A DNA stretch of 64,000 nt. Source: Flavobacterium sp. I-STPP5a (GTDB lineage: Bacteria; Bacteroidota; Bacteroidia; Flavobacteriales; Flavobacteriaceae). Positions 9,280 through 18,341 of the stretch are shown here, in pieces. The position numbers and the translations under genes were made by a program. Position 1 is the stretch's first letter; the number at the start of each line of letters is the position of its first letter. The notes below the pieces were generated by a model that was not told the origin of the DNA, ran no database searches, and saw nothing but the letters and a program-made list of their open reading frames with translations. The stretch covers positions 62,001 through 126,000 of the forward strand of contig NZ_VHLM01000047.1 in NCBI RefSeq assembly GCF_009764685.1. Direction: 5' to 3'.

Positions 9280-12039
9280 TTACGGGTTAATTGTCCATGA
9301 AGCAAAATATTGCTGCCCTATAAGTCCAGCCCCTAACACTTGACCGTATTCCTTACCTCCTATGTTTGAAGCTCCAACTTTTAACGTAGATTTCAAAGCA
9401 GGAAAGTTATAGTTCAACTGCGCATCAATAACTGTCGCTGCGTCAATGGTACCATCAGCAAATGAAGATTGCCATAAGTATTCACTGTTCCAACGTCCGC
9501 TTACATTAAATCCGAAATTTTTAAATAATTTCTCATTTCCAACAGAAGCCTTAACTCTGTGTTTTGGCGTATTGAAACCTGCCTCAAAACTAGCATCTTT
9601 AGACTGATCAAAATCAAACTCAGCATAGTTGTAGTTTGCACCTACTTCAAAATCTTTATATACTTTTCTAGACAATCCTATACCGAAACCTAGTGATTTT
9701 ATTTCTAAAGCCGTATTTGTATACAGCTGAAAAATTCTAGTATTTCCATTCGAAAGCGCATGGATAGCTTGTTGACCTGCTACGCTTGTAAGTCCTCCGC
9801 CATCGATAGCTGTACCATACAACGGAGTAACTACATTTAAGTTTCCAATAAAATTATTGTAAACGTTATAATATCCATTTAAATCTATAGAAGTTTTATT
9901 GATAAATGAACGATACCCTAACTCAATTGCTTTAACCTCCTCTGGTTTAACCAAGCCAAAATTAGTTTTTTGCAATAACGCTGGATTTCTTGCAGCCGCA
10001 AAAGCAGCCGCAGAAGTAGCAGTAAAGGAATTATTATAAGCGTTAGTACCATTAATTGTAACTGTACTTCCACCAGCAAACCCCTGCCCTATAGCTCCTG
10101 ATATAGGCAATGTCTCTACAAAACGAGTCAAGTTATCAGGTGCTGAACCCAACAAGATTGCACTACCAACATTAAACCCGATATATTGATCTTGCGTAGA
10201 AGGGTTTCTAAAACCCGTTTGAAAAGATCCTCTAAAATTATGATTTTTGTTTTGCCCTGCAGAATACACAACAGAAACTCTAGGAGAATAATTCCCATCA
10301 AAATTTTGGGCTTTATCATAACGAAGAGAAGCCGTTAGCTTCAAACGATCGTCCATCATCTTTTTCATCACTTGCGTGTACGCTCCATATTCATTATAAT
10401 TTATAGGTCCCGAAGCATCTGTATAAATACGACCAAATGAATTCAACTGATATTCTCTATAAGAACCACCAACCTGAATTTCAGCAAATTTGATTAAATC
10501 TTTGAAATTATAGTTGGCATCTGAGTGATAAATTCTTGAATTGTCAACTAACTTAGAACCAGACAAAACACTTGCTTCATTTGTTACTTGGTTAAACGCG
10601 TTTTTAAACTCAGGAGTTCCAGGCAAGAATCTTCCTTGATCCGCTTTTGCTCTAGCCGCTCTGTGAGCATCTGCTGGCAACATGCCCCCAAGTGTAGAAT
10701 TAGCAAATGTAGAACCATATTCCGTAAACCATTGTTGATCTGACTTCCACTTTCTATTTATATTAATACCAGTAAACAACATATCATAGGACTGACCACC
10801 ATCTTCAGTAGTAGTATACCCTCTCAAAAAGAAATTCTTCCCTTTGAATTCTAATTTATGCTGTTGCATGAAAAAGTTATTCAAATAATAACGGTTTGCA
10901 CCTTGGTAAACTGTATTACCATAACCAAATTTACTTTGAAAAATCACTTCTAATCTTTCGTCACCAAAAGGGCGAACATGCAAAGACGCGTCTATTTTCG
11001 TATTTGATACCTTATTATCTGTCAAATCAACCTCGTTATAACCTGTTCTTGAAACTTTATCACTCGGCAAAGTAGGAGCAGGAATCACTATTGCAGCTTC
11101 ATCACCATAAACATTGATACCATCATAACCATAATGAGATCTATCTCTACCAGCTACCGTTTTATCATCATAGTTTACAGCATGCCATTCAGTTCCTCGC
11201 ATGTATGCAAAATTTGCTTTGGCTGCAAAATACTTATTAAAAGCTTTAGACATGCGAATTCCATAATCAACATAATCATTTGTTCCAGCTGCTTTTTGGC
11301 TAGTTTGACCAAATTTAGCATACGCTCTAATACCTTCACTAGTAAATGGGCTTTTACTTGTCATGAATAGAACTCCATTAAATGCATTGGCACCATATAA
11401 AGCACTAGACGCTCCCGGTAACAACTCCACAGACTGCACATCAATTTCAGAAACACCAATCAAATTACCTAACACAAAGTTTAATAATGGTGAAGAATTA
11501 TCCATACCATCTACTAATTGCATAAAACGGGTATTGGCCACTGTAGCAAAACCTCTCGTATTGATAGACTTAAAAGACATACTAGATGTATTCATTTGAA
11601 CCTCCTTCATATTCTCTAAACCATCATAAAAAGAAGGTGAAGCTGTTTTCTTGATTTCAGCAATCCCCATTCTTTCAATAGTAACTGGAGACTCAAGAAC
11701 ACGCTCTGGAGTTCTTGAAGCAGAAATTACAATTTCATCAAGCTTGTTTTCATCCGCTAATAATTTTACAGCAACTTTTTGGCTACTTGAAGTAATAGAC
11801 ACTCTTTGCGAAGTAAAACCAACAGTAGTGACCTCTATCACAAAGGGCGGTCTTTTCGATGACTTTAATGCAAACGCACCTGTTACATCACTTGTAGTAC
11901 CTGCAGACTCTCCAACAACCTTAATGTTGGCTCCAGGAATTGGCTGGTTGTTACTATCTGTAACAACACCTGAAATTGTACTTTGTGCAAACGATAGGCT
12001 GCAAAAAAACAATGTCAAAAAAAGTAAATACATTCTCAT
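9280..12039 (-). CDS. TonB-dependent outer-membrane receptor with carboxypeptidase-like N-domain
   Basis: A 919-residue receptor. It has a signal peptide (MRMYLLFLTLFFCSLSFAQ), then a CarboxypepD_reg-like domain (STISGVVTDSNNQPIPGANIKV, residues ~20-105), the plug (ELDEIVISASRTPERVL onward, with LPGASSALYGANAFNGVLF) and a long beta-barrel to a terminal aromatic-rich strand (QQYFASWTINP). This is the architecture of Bacteroidota TonB receptors, but there is no SusD partner; the neighbour is an SGNH lipoprotein instead. The ligand cannot be inferred. The second in-frame Met (12033) is an equal start candidate. Confidence 0.93.
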   Translation of the reverse strand: MRMYLLFLTLFFCSLSFAQSTISGVVTDSNNQPIPGANIKVVGESAGTTSDVTGAFALKSSKRPPFVIEVTTVGFTSQRVSITSSSQKVAVKLLADENKLDEIVISASRTPERVLESPVTIERMGIAEIKKTASPSFYDGLENMKEVQMNTSSMSFKSINTRGFATVANTRFMQLVDGMDNSSPLLNFVLGNLIGVSEIDVQSVELLPGASSALYGANAFNGVLFMTSKSPFTSEGIRAYAKFGQTSQKAAGTNDYVDYGIRMSKAFNKYFAAKANFAYMRGTEWHAVNYDDKTVAGRDRSHYGYDGINVYGDEAAIVIPAPTLPSDKVSRTGYNEVDLTDNKVSNTKIDASLHVRPFGDERLEVIFQSKFGYGNTVYQGANRYYLNNFFMQQHKLEFKGKNFFLRGYTTTEDGGQSYDMLFTGININRKWKSDQQWFTEYGSTFANSTLGGMLPADAHRAARAKADQGRFLPGTPEFKNAFNQVTNEASVLSGSKLVDNSRIYHSDANYNFKDLIKFAEIQVGGSYREYQLNSFGRIYTDASGPINYNEYGAYTQVMKKMMDDRLKLTASLRYDKAQNFDGNYSPRVSVVYSAGQNKNHNFRGSFQTGFRNPSTQDQYIGFNVGSAILLGSAPDNLTRFVETLPISGAIGQGFAGGSTVTINGTNAYNNSFTATSAAAFAAARNPALLQKTNFGLVKPEEVKAIELGYRSFINKTSIDLNGYYNVYNNFIGNLNVVTPLYGTAIDGGGLTSVAGQQAIHALSNGNTRIFQLYTNTALEIKSLGFGIGLSRKVYKDFEVGANYNYAEFDFDQSKDASFEAGFNTPKHRVKASVGNEKLFKNFGFNVSGRWNSEYLWQSSFADGTIDAATVIDAQLNYNFPALKSTLKVGASNIGGKEYGQVLGAGLIGQQYFASWTINP

Positions 12040-12357
12040 TGGTCTATAATTAGTTGGTTTATAAAGCCAAAGTACAAATATTTTTGATATTATTAAAAAA
12101 GCAACGAAAAAATTTCATATTCAGCAGTTAATTTGACTGAATTGCGGTTATTTCATATTTACAATAATTGTTTTTTATGTTAAATTTTATGCCTAAAAAA
12201 AAGATATTCATTATGCACGCATACAATAAATACATATTTGATAATTATTCTATTAATTTTTAGATATTACATAAAAGTGAAAAAATCCACAAAAAATCAG
12301 ATTTTAAAGGACAATTCCCATCTTTATTATAAATAGTTGACAATCCAAACAAAAAAA
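12040..12357. other. AT-rich intergenic region upstream of the TonB receptor
   Basis: About 320 bases between the receptor start and the glmS terminator. It is very AT-rich with no reading frame of note. I see no full TTG/TAnnTTTG promoter for the receptor; CAAAG and CAAATATT words at 12069-12080 are only partial matches. It must hold the receptor promoter and any regulator sites, none of which I can identify. Confidence 0.4.
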
Positions 12358-12383
12358 AACCCCGAAAAATTAATTTCAGGGTT
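12358..12383 (-). terminator. Rho-independent terminator of glmS
   Basis: On the minus strand AACCCTGAAA pairs with TTTCGGGGTT (one U-G pair) across TTAATT, followed directly by ten T residues (the A run at 12350-12359). It lies 25 bases after the glmS stop. Confidence 0.8.
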
Positions 12384-12407
12384 AGTATAGATATAGTTAA
12401 AAACTAC

Positions 12408-14255
12408 TTATTCAACAGTAACAGATTTAGCTAGGTTTCTAGGTTGATCCACATTACAACCACGCATTACAGCAATATGATACGACAATAATTGCAGCGG
12501 TATAGTAGTAATTAAAGGCGATAGCGCATCAGAAGTTTCCGGTATTTCAATTACATAATCAGCGAGATCTCTAACTTGTGTATCTCCTTTTGTAACAACT
12601 GCTATAATTCTTCCACTACGAGATTTAATTTCTTGTATGTTACTTACAATTTTGTCATAATGACCCTGTTTAGGCGCAATAACAATCACCGGCATTGATT
12701 CATCTATCAATGCTATAGGTCCGTGTTTCATTTCAGCAGCAGGATATCCCTCAGCATGGATGTATGAAATCTCTTTTAGCTTTAAAGCCCCCTCAAGTGC
12801 TACTGGGAAATTATACCCTCGACCAAGATACAAACAGTTAGCGGAATCTTTAAATATAGAAGCAATTTCTTGAGCTTTTGCATTAGTTTCAAGAGCTTCT
12901 TTTACTTTTTCAGGTATGATTTCAAGCTCTTCTAAATATGCGTGAAAAGCTGAATGAGATAAAGTACCCTTAGCCTTTGCTAATCTCAAAGCTATCATTG
13001 TCAACACTGTAATTTGCGTAGTAAAAGCCTTTGTAGAAGCCACTCCAATTTCTGGCCCTGCATGTGTGTAAGCACCAGCATGACTTTCTCTTGATATGGA
13101 CGAACCAACAACATTACAAACTCCAAAAACAAAAGCACCATTTTCTTTGGCTAATTTTATTGCAGCCATAGTATCGGCTGTTTCACCAGATTGTGAAATT
13201 GCAATAACAATATCTTTTTTGTTTATGATTGGGTTTCTATATCTAAATTCAGAAGCGTATTCCACTTCTACAGGTATTCTTGCAAATTCCTCAAAAACAT
13301 ATTCGGCAACCAATCCAGCATGCCATGAAGTTCCGCAAGCTACGATGATAATACGATCTGCGTTTAAAAATTTTTCTAAATTATCCTCTATACCAGCCAT
13401 TTGAATCAACCCTTCATTAGCATGCAAGCGACCACGGTAAGTATCTTTTATTACACTTGGCTGTTCATAGATCTCTTTCATCATGAAATGATCATAACCA
13501 CCTTTTTCAATTTGCTCTAAATTCATTTGGAGCTCCTGAATAGTAGGATTTACAAGTGAATCATCTTTTATTTTACGCACTTTCATTGGTTTATGCAACC
13601 TAATGTTAGCCATTTCACCATCTTCTAAATAAACAGCATTTGAGGTAAACTCTATAAACGGAGATGCATCAGAGGCAACAAAAAATTCACCTTCTCCTAC
13701 ACCAATAGCTAGTGGACTACCCAAACGGGCTGCAACAATCTCATTAGGATTTTTTTTGTCAAATACTGCAATAGCATAAGCTCCTACCACTTGATTTAAG
13801 GCTACTTGAACTGCTTTACCTAGTTTTAAACTATCTTTTTTTTGCACTTCTTCAATCAAATTAACCAAAACTTCGGTATCCGTATCCGAATGAAAAATGT
13901 ACCCTCTTTTTGTAAGCTCCGCTTTTAAGGGAGCATAATTTTCAATGATTCCATTATGAACAATGGCTAAATCCCCTGAATTTGAAAGATGAGGGTGTGA
14001 GTTCACATCATTAGGAACACCATGTGTAGCCCAACGGGTGTGCCCAATACCAATACTTCCGTTGGTGGTTATTTCTTGAGAAGCTCTTTGCTCTAAATCA
14101 ACTACCTTACCTTTCGTTTTTGAAACTTTTAAATTTTCTCCATCAAAAAGCATAACACCAGCACTATCATACCCTCTGTACTCAAGTCTCTTTAGCCCTT
14201 TAATAACTATAGGGTAAGCTTCTCTATATCCAATATATCCAACGATTCCACACAT
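12408..14255 (-). CDS. glmS: Glutamine--fructose-6-phosphate transaminase (isomerizing)
   Basis: GlmS makes glucosamine-6-phosphate from fructose-6-phosphate and glutamine, the first committed step to UDP-GlcNAc for peptidoglycan and LPS. At 615 residues it is full length. It has the N-terminal nucleophile Cys in MCGIVGYIG, a class II glutamine amidotransferase domain (GHTRWATHG, VHNGIIENY, residues 1-~230), two SIS sugar-isomerase domains (ACGTSWHAG, AISQSGETADT, then YLGRGYNFPVALEGALKLKEI) and the C-terminal DQPRNLAKSVTVE. It is the last gene of a three-gene unit, 9 bases after the DUF4270 gene. No glmS ribozyme-like leader is apparent, as expected outside Firmicutes. Confidence 0.97.
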   Translation of the reverse strand: MCGIVGYIGYREAYPIVIKGLKRLEYRGYDSAGVMLFDGENLKVSKTKGKVVDLEQRASQEITTNGSIGIGHTRWATHGVPNDVNSHPHLSNSGDLAIVHNGIIENYAPLKAELTKRGYIFHSDTDTEVLVNLIEEVQKKDSLKLGKAVQVALNQVVGAYAIAVFDKKNPNEIVAARLGSPLAIGVGEGEFFVASDASPFIEFTSNAVYLEDGEMANIRLHKPMKVRKIKDDSLVNPTIQELQMNLEQIEKGGYDHFMMKEIYEQPSVIKDTYRGRLHANEGLIQMAGIEDNLEKFLNADRIIIVACGTSWHAGLVAEYVFEEFARIPVEVEYASEFRYRNPIINKKDIVIAISQSGETADTMAAIKLAKENGAFVFGVCNVVGSSISRESHAGAYTHAGPEIGVASTKAFTTQITVLTMIALRLAKAKGTLSHSAFHAYLEELEIIPEKVKEALETNAKAQEIASIFKDSANCLYLGRGYNFPVALEGALKLKEISYIHAEGYPAAEMKHGPIALIDESMPVIVIAPKQGHYDKIVSNIQEIKSRSGRIIAVVTKGDTQVRDLADYVIEIPETSDALSPLITTIPLQLLSYHIAVMRGCNVDQPRNLAKSVTVE

Positions 14256-14264
14256 GTTCTTTTC

Positions 14265-15932
14265 TTAATTAGGTTTTGTAAAATAAATTTCAAGTTTTAA
14301 TCTCTTATCTGCAGGAACAGAACTATTCCCACCATATAAAACGGTTCCCAATGGATTCATAACCGATCCCGTAGGGACTTCTCGTATAAACGAATTAGCC
14401 AACTTCACTTTACTTGAGGTTGATTTATTAATGTCCTCAGTAACAACAAGCCCAAGCTTTACATTAGTAGAGTCTTTGTTATTGATTAAATTCCGAATTT
14501 GATTGGTAATTCTAAACTTGTAAGTAACACCTCTTTTTGTGGTTGCATTTTTAACTAATTGACCGCCATAAATAACTTTTCCTTTCTTGGCATCCAAAGT
14601 TTTATCAGTATCATCTGCAGCATAATCAACCATTACTCGGTTGTTTGTAAAGTCGTACAAATATATTCTTTGAGGCTCTACACCACTAGCCATTGCGGCA
14701 GCATCAATATGAAATACTAAATTAGCCTCATTGACCAATCGCTTTTTTCCATCCGCAGGAAATCTTAGATCATCTAATTGATCCGAAATATTGTTTGGCC
14801 CCGTAAGAACTCCTTTAGAAGTATACCCTTTTAAATCTGTTTTATCAAAAAGTTCTATCACAGCTAAAGATCCTTCTCCTCCTTTTAAATAAAGTCTATC
14901 GTCACCTGCAGCAGAATTACCAGTAAATGGCAAATTTTCATAAGCAGCACCACTACCAGAAAAATTATTACTCAATAAACTAACAGTGTTACCCGTCATA
15001 TTAAGTTGTATTACTTTTTTAACACGAGTGGTTTTAGTAACTCCTCCAACTGTTGTTACTAGATCTTCATTGTATTTAATTGTGATTTTACCTTCTTTAA
15101 ATTTAGGCATGATTAAATTCCCCGGACTAGTACCCGCTTTCTCTACCTTAAAATACAATCCTCTAAAATAATTTTTAAAAACATCATTATTAGCTAATTT
15201 TCCTGAGTTTATAGCATCAATAATTCGGGTTTTAAAATAACTTTTATTCAAATTCAACTGCATTTCAGGCGGACCATAAGTAGTTGTTTCAACCTTTGTA
15301 ACCGTGTCTTTAGTAGTAGTCTCTTTTGCAGTAGCATTAAAGAAAAACTCATCATTTTGCGCTTTATCTGAACTATCGTTTAAACGATTTGGTTTTTTAA
15401 AATTATCAAAATCTGAATTTTGATCTGAGTAATAACGTTGAAGTTGTTGAAACCCACCAACAGGATCGATATCGCGCATAAAAAACCCAGACTCATAAAC
15501 ACTCAATTTCATAATAGCTTTTTCAGGACCATAAATTGAATCTAAAACAAATGTACTAGGACTACCACTCTTAATTTTTGTTTGGCTATTATCAACAAAG
15601 TAAGGAACCGTTAACACCACACTCTCAATAAAAGGGTTTGCACCAACTGAAGTTACCGCTTCAGCTAGTGTAAGTTGTGTATTATAATTAGCCGTGGTTT
15701 CACCAAAAATACTACTGTTATAAATTCCAAGCGGGTTCAAATCTAAATTATTAGACTGTACAACTCCCGTTTTTTGATTGTAACCAGTTACGCTGAACGA
15801 TTGTTTATTGAGTTCAAAATTATTATCTCCTAATAAATCGCCACCAATTTCATTGAAATCTTTATCGCATGAAGCCATAAAAATAACAGTTAAACCAAGA
15901 AACACTTTCTTGAATAAAGAATTATTAATCAT
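14265..15932 (-). CDS. DUF4270 domain-containing lipoprotein
   Basis: A 555-residue predicted lipoprotein (lipobox IFMASC, Cys23) followed by DKDFNEIGGDLLGDNNFEL, the characteristic opening of DUF4270, a Bacteroidota family of surface or outer-membrane proteins of unknown function. The rest is beta-rich, with the family's conserved LGIYNSSIFGETTANYNTQLTLAE segment early and a C-terminal stretch of the DKRLKLEIYFTKP type. It lies between a GT5-N-domain gene (20 bases upstream) and glmS (9 bases downstream), so the three are surely co-transcribed; a role in envelope polysaccharide metabolism is only inferred from this. Confidence 0.88.
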   Translation of the reverse strand: MINNSLFKKVFLGLTVIFMASCDKDFNEIGGDLLGDNNFELNKQSFSVTGYNQKTGVVQSNNLDLNPLGIYNSSIFGETTANYNTQLTLAEAVTSVGANPFIESVVLTVPYFVDNSQTKIKSGSPSTFVLDSIYGPEKAIMKLSVYESGFFMRDIDPVGGFQQLQRYYSDQNSDFDNFKKPNRLNDSSDKAQNDEFFFNATAKETTTKDTVTKVETTTYGPPEMQLNLNKSYFKTRIIDAINSGKLANNDVFKNYFRGLYFKVEKAGTSPGNLIMPKFKEGKITIKYNEDLVTTVGGVTKTTRVKKVIQLNMTGNTVSLLSNNFSGSGAAYENLPFTGNSAAGDDRLYLKGGEGSLAVIELFDKTDLKGYTSKGVLTGPNNISDQLDDLRFPADGKKRLVNEANLVFHIDAAAMASGVEPQRIYLYDFTNNRVMVDYAADDTDKTLDAKKGKVIYGGQLVKNATTKRGVTYKFRITNQIRNLINNKDSTNVKLGLVVTEDINKSTSSKVKLANSFIREVPTGSVMNPLGTVLYGGNSSVPADKRLKLEIYFTKPN

Positions 15933-15952
15933 ATGTATAAAAAAGGGTTAAT

Positions 15953-16759
15953 TTAAAGCATTTCGTTTATATAGAAATTTGTATACGCCTCGGCGAATGC
16001 ATCTTTCGGTGCGAAAGGTAAAAAAGGTTTTCCTGAAGATTCTATAAATTTTGTTAAACTTGGCGAGAGTGAATTAGAAGCGATAATCACTGCATCAGAA
16101 TGTTTAATCGTAGTTTTAATAATATTCTCGTAGTTAGGAATTTCAAGATCAGCAATTGCCTCTTCTGGAACACCATCAAACTTTACTTTGTTAATCATTT
16201 CCACATCAAGAGTACCATCAAAAGACTGACTGTAAACAGAGGTTACAATCTTAGTATCTGAAAACAACGCTTCGTTTTTGTAAAAATGCTTCATATAAAC
16301 AGGCAACATAGCGGCTAACCATCCATGTACATGTATAATATCTGGAACCCAATTGAGTTTTTTAACTGTTTCTACAACACCTTTTGCAAAGAAAATAGCG
16401 CGCTCATCGTTATCAGGATACATCACACCATCTTCATCAGCAAAAGTTGCTTTTCTTTTAAAGTAGTCATCGTTATCAATAAAATAAACTTGTATACGTT
16501 CTTTTGGGATAGATGCAACCTTTATAATCAAGGGCATATCCAAATCATTTACTACCAAATTCATCCCCGAAAGTCTAATTACCTCGTGTAATTGATGTCT
16601 TCTCTCGTTAATATTTCCATACCTTGGCATAAAAATTCTTATCTGTCCACCTTGATCATTAATCATTTTCGGAACGTCATAAGACATTAAAGAGACCTCG
16701 TTTTCAGCGAGATACGGCACCACTTCAGATGATACATATAATATCCTCTTATCTTTCAT
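15953..16759 (-). CDS. Glycogen/starch synthase N-terminal-domain protein (GT5-like, short)
   Basis: About 268 residues resembling only the N-terminal Rossmann half of GT5 glycogen synthases: ILYVSSEVVPYLAENEVSL, then IRIFMPRYGNINERRHQLHEV, VYFIDNDDYFKR, and DIIHVHGWLAAMLPVYMKHFY. The usual KTGGLADV ADP-glucose motif after the first strand is replaced by residues such as AENEVSLMSYDVPK, and the C-terminal GT-B domain is absent (glycogen synthases are ~480 residues). Automatic labels of glycogen synthase should therefore be doubted. The start MKDKRILYVSSE at 16759 is preferred to the in-frame 16786. It heads the DUF4270-glmS unit and is divergent from panC. A -7-like TAATTTTG lies at 16805-16798. 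Confidence 0.82.
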   Translation of the reverse strand: MKDKRILYVSSEVVPYLAENEVSLMSYDVPKMINDQGGQIRIFMPRYGNINERRHQLHEVIRLSGMNLVVNDLDMPLIIKVASIPKERIQVYFIDNDDYFKRKATFADEDGVMYPDNDERAIFFAKGVVETVKKLNWVPDIIHVHGWLAAMLPVYMKHFYKNEALFSDTKIVTSVYSQSFDGTLDVEMINKVKFDGVPEEAIADLEIPNYENIIKTTIKHSDAVIIASNSLSPSLTKFIESSGKPFLPFAPKDAFAEAYTNFYINEML

Positions 16760-16836
16760 ATTGTAATTTACTTTATTTATTGGCAATAAAAACCACGCAA
16801 AATTACAAAATTTTATGCAGTTATTAACTAAAATAG

Positions 16837-16844
16837 TAAGTTTG
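16837..16844 (+). promoter_or_regulatory. Candidate -7 element for panC
   Basis: TAAGTTTG matches TAnnTTTG 24 bases before the panC ATG; no TTG is found at the proper distance upstream, so this is a partial match. Confidence 0.35.
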
Positions 16845-16867
16845 CATTTAATTTTAATAATACTGCC

Positions 16868-17716
16868 ATGCCAATTTTCAATGGAAAAGCACCTTTGATG
16901 GACTATTTAAAATCTATTAAAGATAGTCAAAAGACTATTGGATTTGTTCCTACAATGGGCGCTTTGCATGAAGGACACTTAGCTTTGATGAAAAAATCAT
17001 TGCAAGAAAATGACACTACAGTGGTTAGTATTTTTGTAAATCCTACACAGTTTAACAATCCAGAAGACCTGGAAAAATATCCTAGAACACTGGAAGAAGA
17101 TGTTAAAAAACTTACAAATCTAGACGATAGCATTATTTTGTACGCGCCAACTGTTGAAGATATTTATGATGGAAAACCAACTTCCCAATCATTTGATTTT
17201 GATGGGCTAGAAAACCAAATGGAAGGCAAGTTTAGACCTGGTCATTTTAATGGTGTAGGAACAATTGTAAAACGTTTGTTTGAGATTGTTACTCCTACTA
17301 ACGCTTACTTTGGCGAAAAAGATTTCCAACAATTACAAATTGTAAAAAAAATGGTTTCTAAAAACAATCTTGACGTAAATGTAATAGGTTGTCCCATACA
17401 CAGAGAAGCCAACAATCTTGCAATGAGTTCCAGAAACGAACGATTAACACCTCTAGAACGAGAACAAGCCGCTCTGATTTACAAAGTTTTAAGCTCTGCA
17501 AAAGAGCAGTTTTCAAAAAATAGCACCCTAACAATATCAAAGTGGGTTGAAAAAGCTTTTAAAAACAACCAACAATTCAATCTTGAATATTTTACCATTG
17601 CAGACGAAGCTACGCTGTTAACCTGCACACGAAAAAATAAAAATAAAAAATACAGAGCTTTTATAGCGGTAATAGTCAATAATATTAGATTGATTGATAC
17701 CATTTCATTAAATTAA
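16868..17716 (+). CDS. panC: Pantoate--beta-alanine ligase
   Basis: PanC condenses pantoate and beta-alanine with ATP to pantothenate, the last step of vitamin B5 synthesis. The 282-residue protein has the nucleotidyltransferase HIGH-type motif in [69 protein letters not shown] and MSSRNERLT, all active-site segments. Length is standard. It is 14 bases before panD, the enzyme that supplies its beta-alanine, so the pair makes one pathway step and its substrate. Confidence 0.97.
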   Translation: MPIFNGKAPLMDYLKSIKDSQKTIGFVPTMGALHEGHLALMKKSLQENDTTVVSIFVNPTQFNNPEDLEKYPRTLEEDVKKLTNLDDSIILYAPTVEDIYDGKPTSQSFDFDGLENQMEGKFRPGHFNGVGTIVKRLFEIVTPTNAYFGEKDFQQLQIVKKMVSKNNLDVNVIGCPIHREANNLAMSSRNERLTPLEREQAALIYKVLSSAKEQFSKNSTLTISKWVEKAFKNNQQFNLEYFTIADEATLLTCTRKNKNKKYRAFIAVIVNNIRLIDTISLN

Positions 17717-17730
17717 TTTACCTTTGTAGC

Positions 17731-18081
17731 ATGCAAATCCAAGTCTTAAAATCAAAAATTCACCGCGTCAAAGTAACCGGAGCAGATTTAAATTATATCG
17801 GCTCGATCACCATTGATGAATCACTGTTAGAAGCATCTAACATTATTGAAGGTGAGAAAGTTTCAATTGTAAACATCAATAACGGCGAACGTTTTGAAAC
17901 CTACGCCATCAAAGGAGAAAAAAACTCCGGAACAATAACGCTTAACGGTCCAGCAGCTAGAAAAGTACAAAAAGATGATATCATTATTATCATTTCGTAT
18001 GCAGGCATGGACTTTGAAGAAGCCAAAACATTCAAACCTTGGGTTATTTTTCCTAACGAAAATGACAATTCACTTACATAA
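17731..18081 (+). CDS. panD: Aspartate 1-decarboxylase
   Basis: PanD decarboxylates L-aspartate to beta-alanine for PanC. It is a pyruvoyl enzyme, made by self-cleavage before a serine. The 116-residue proenzyme has the motif [17 protein letters not shown] with the Gly24-Ser25 cleavage site, the active-site region [11 protein letters not shown], and [25 protein letters not shown]. Start [16 protein letters not shown] is normal. It closes the panCD unit and is followed by a hairpin with a T run. Confidence 0.97.
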   Translation: MQIQVLKSKIHRVKVTGADLNYIGSITIDESLLEASNIIEGEKVSIVNINNGERFETYAIKGEKNSGTITLNGPAARKVQKDDIIIIISYAGMDFEEAKTFKPWVIFPNENDNSLT

Positions 18082-18110
18082 AAATATCAGCTAGCTATTT
18101 TAAAGTTTCT

Positions 18111-18161
18111 AAAACCATAAACAACAGCCAACAAGAATAAGGTGAAGTTTATGGTTTTTTT
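18111..18161 (+). terminator. Terminator after panD
   Basis: AAAACCATAAAC (18111-18122) pairs perfectly with GTTTATGGTTTT (18147-18158), followed by more T residues; the loop is 24 bases, longer than usual. Confidence 0.65.
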
Positions 18162-18341
18162 ACGTCTATTTTTTTGAAATATAATATAGTATAAACTCAA
18201 AAAAAATACAAAATCCCACAATTTACATCGAAATAACGGCCTCAATATAAAAAAAGAGAAGACCTATCATAAAAGCAAATATTATAGTATCTTGCTTTGC
18301 AAATGATCCCATTATTACGTACTCCCAAATCAAACCTACAA

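Noticed and set aside
11651-12049. 132-codon plus-strand frame opposite the TonB receptor
   Set aside because: Antisense shadow of the receptor N-terminus with no independent signal.
12408-14255. Possible glmS ribozyme or riboswitch leader
   Set aside because: Only 9 bases separate glmS from the upstream gene, leaving no room, and the ribozyme is not expected in this phylum.
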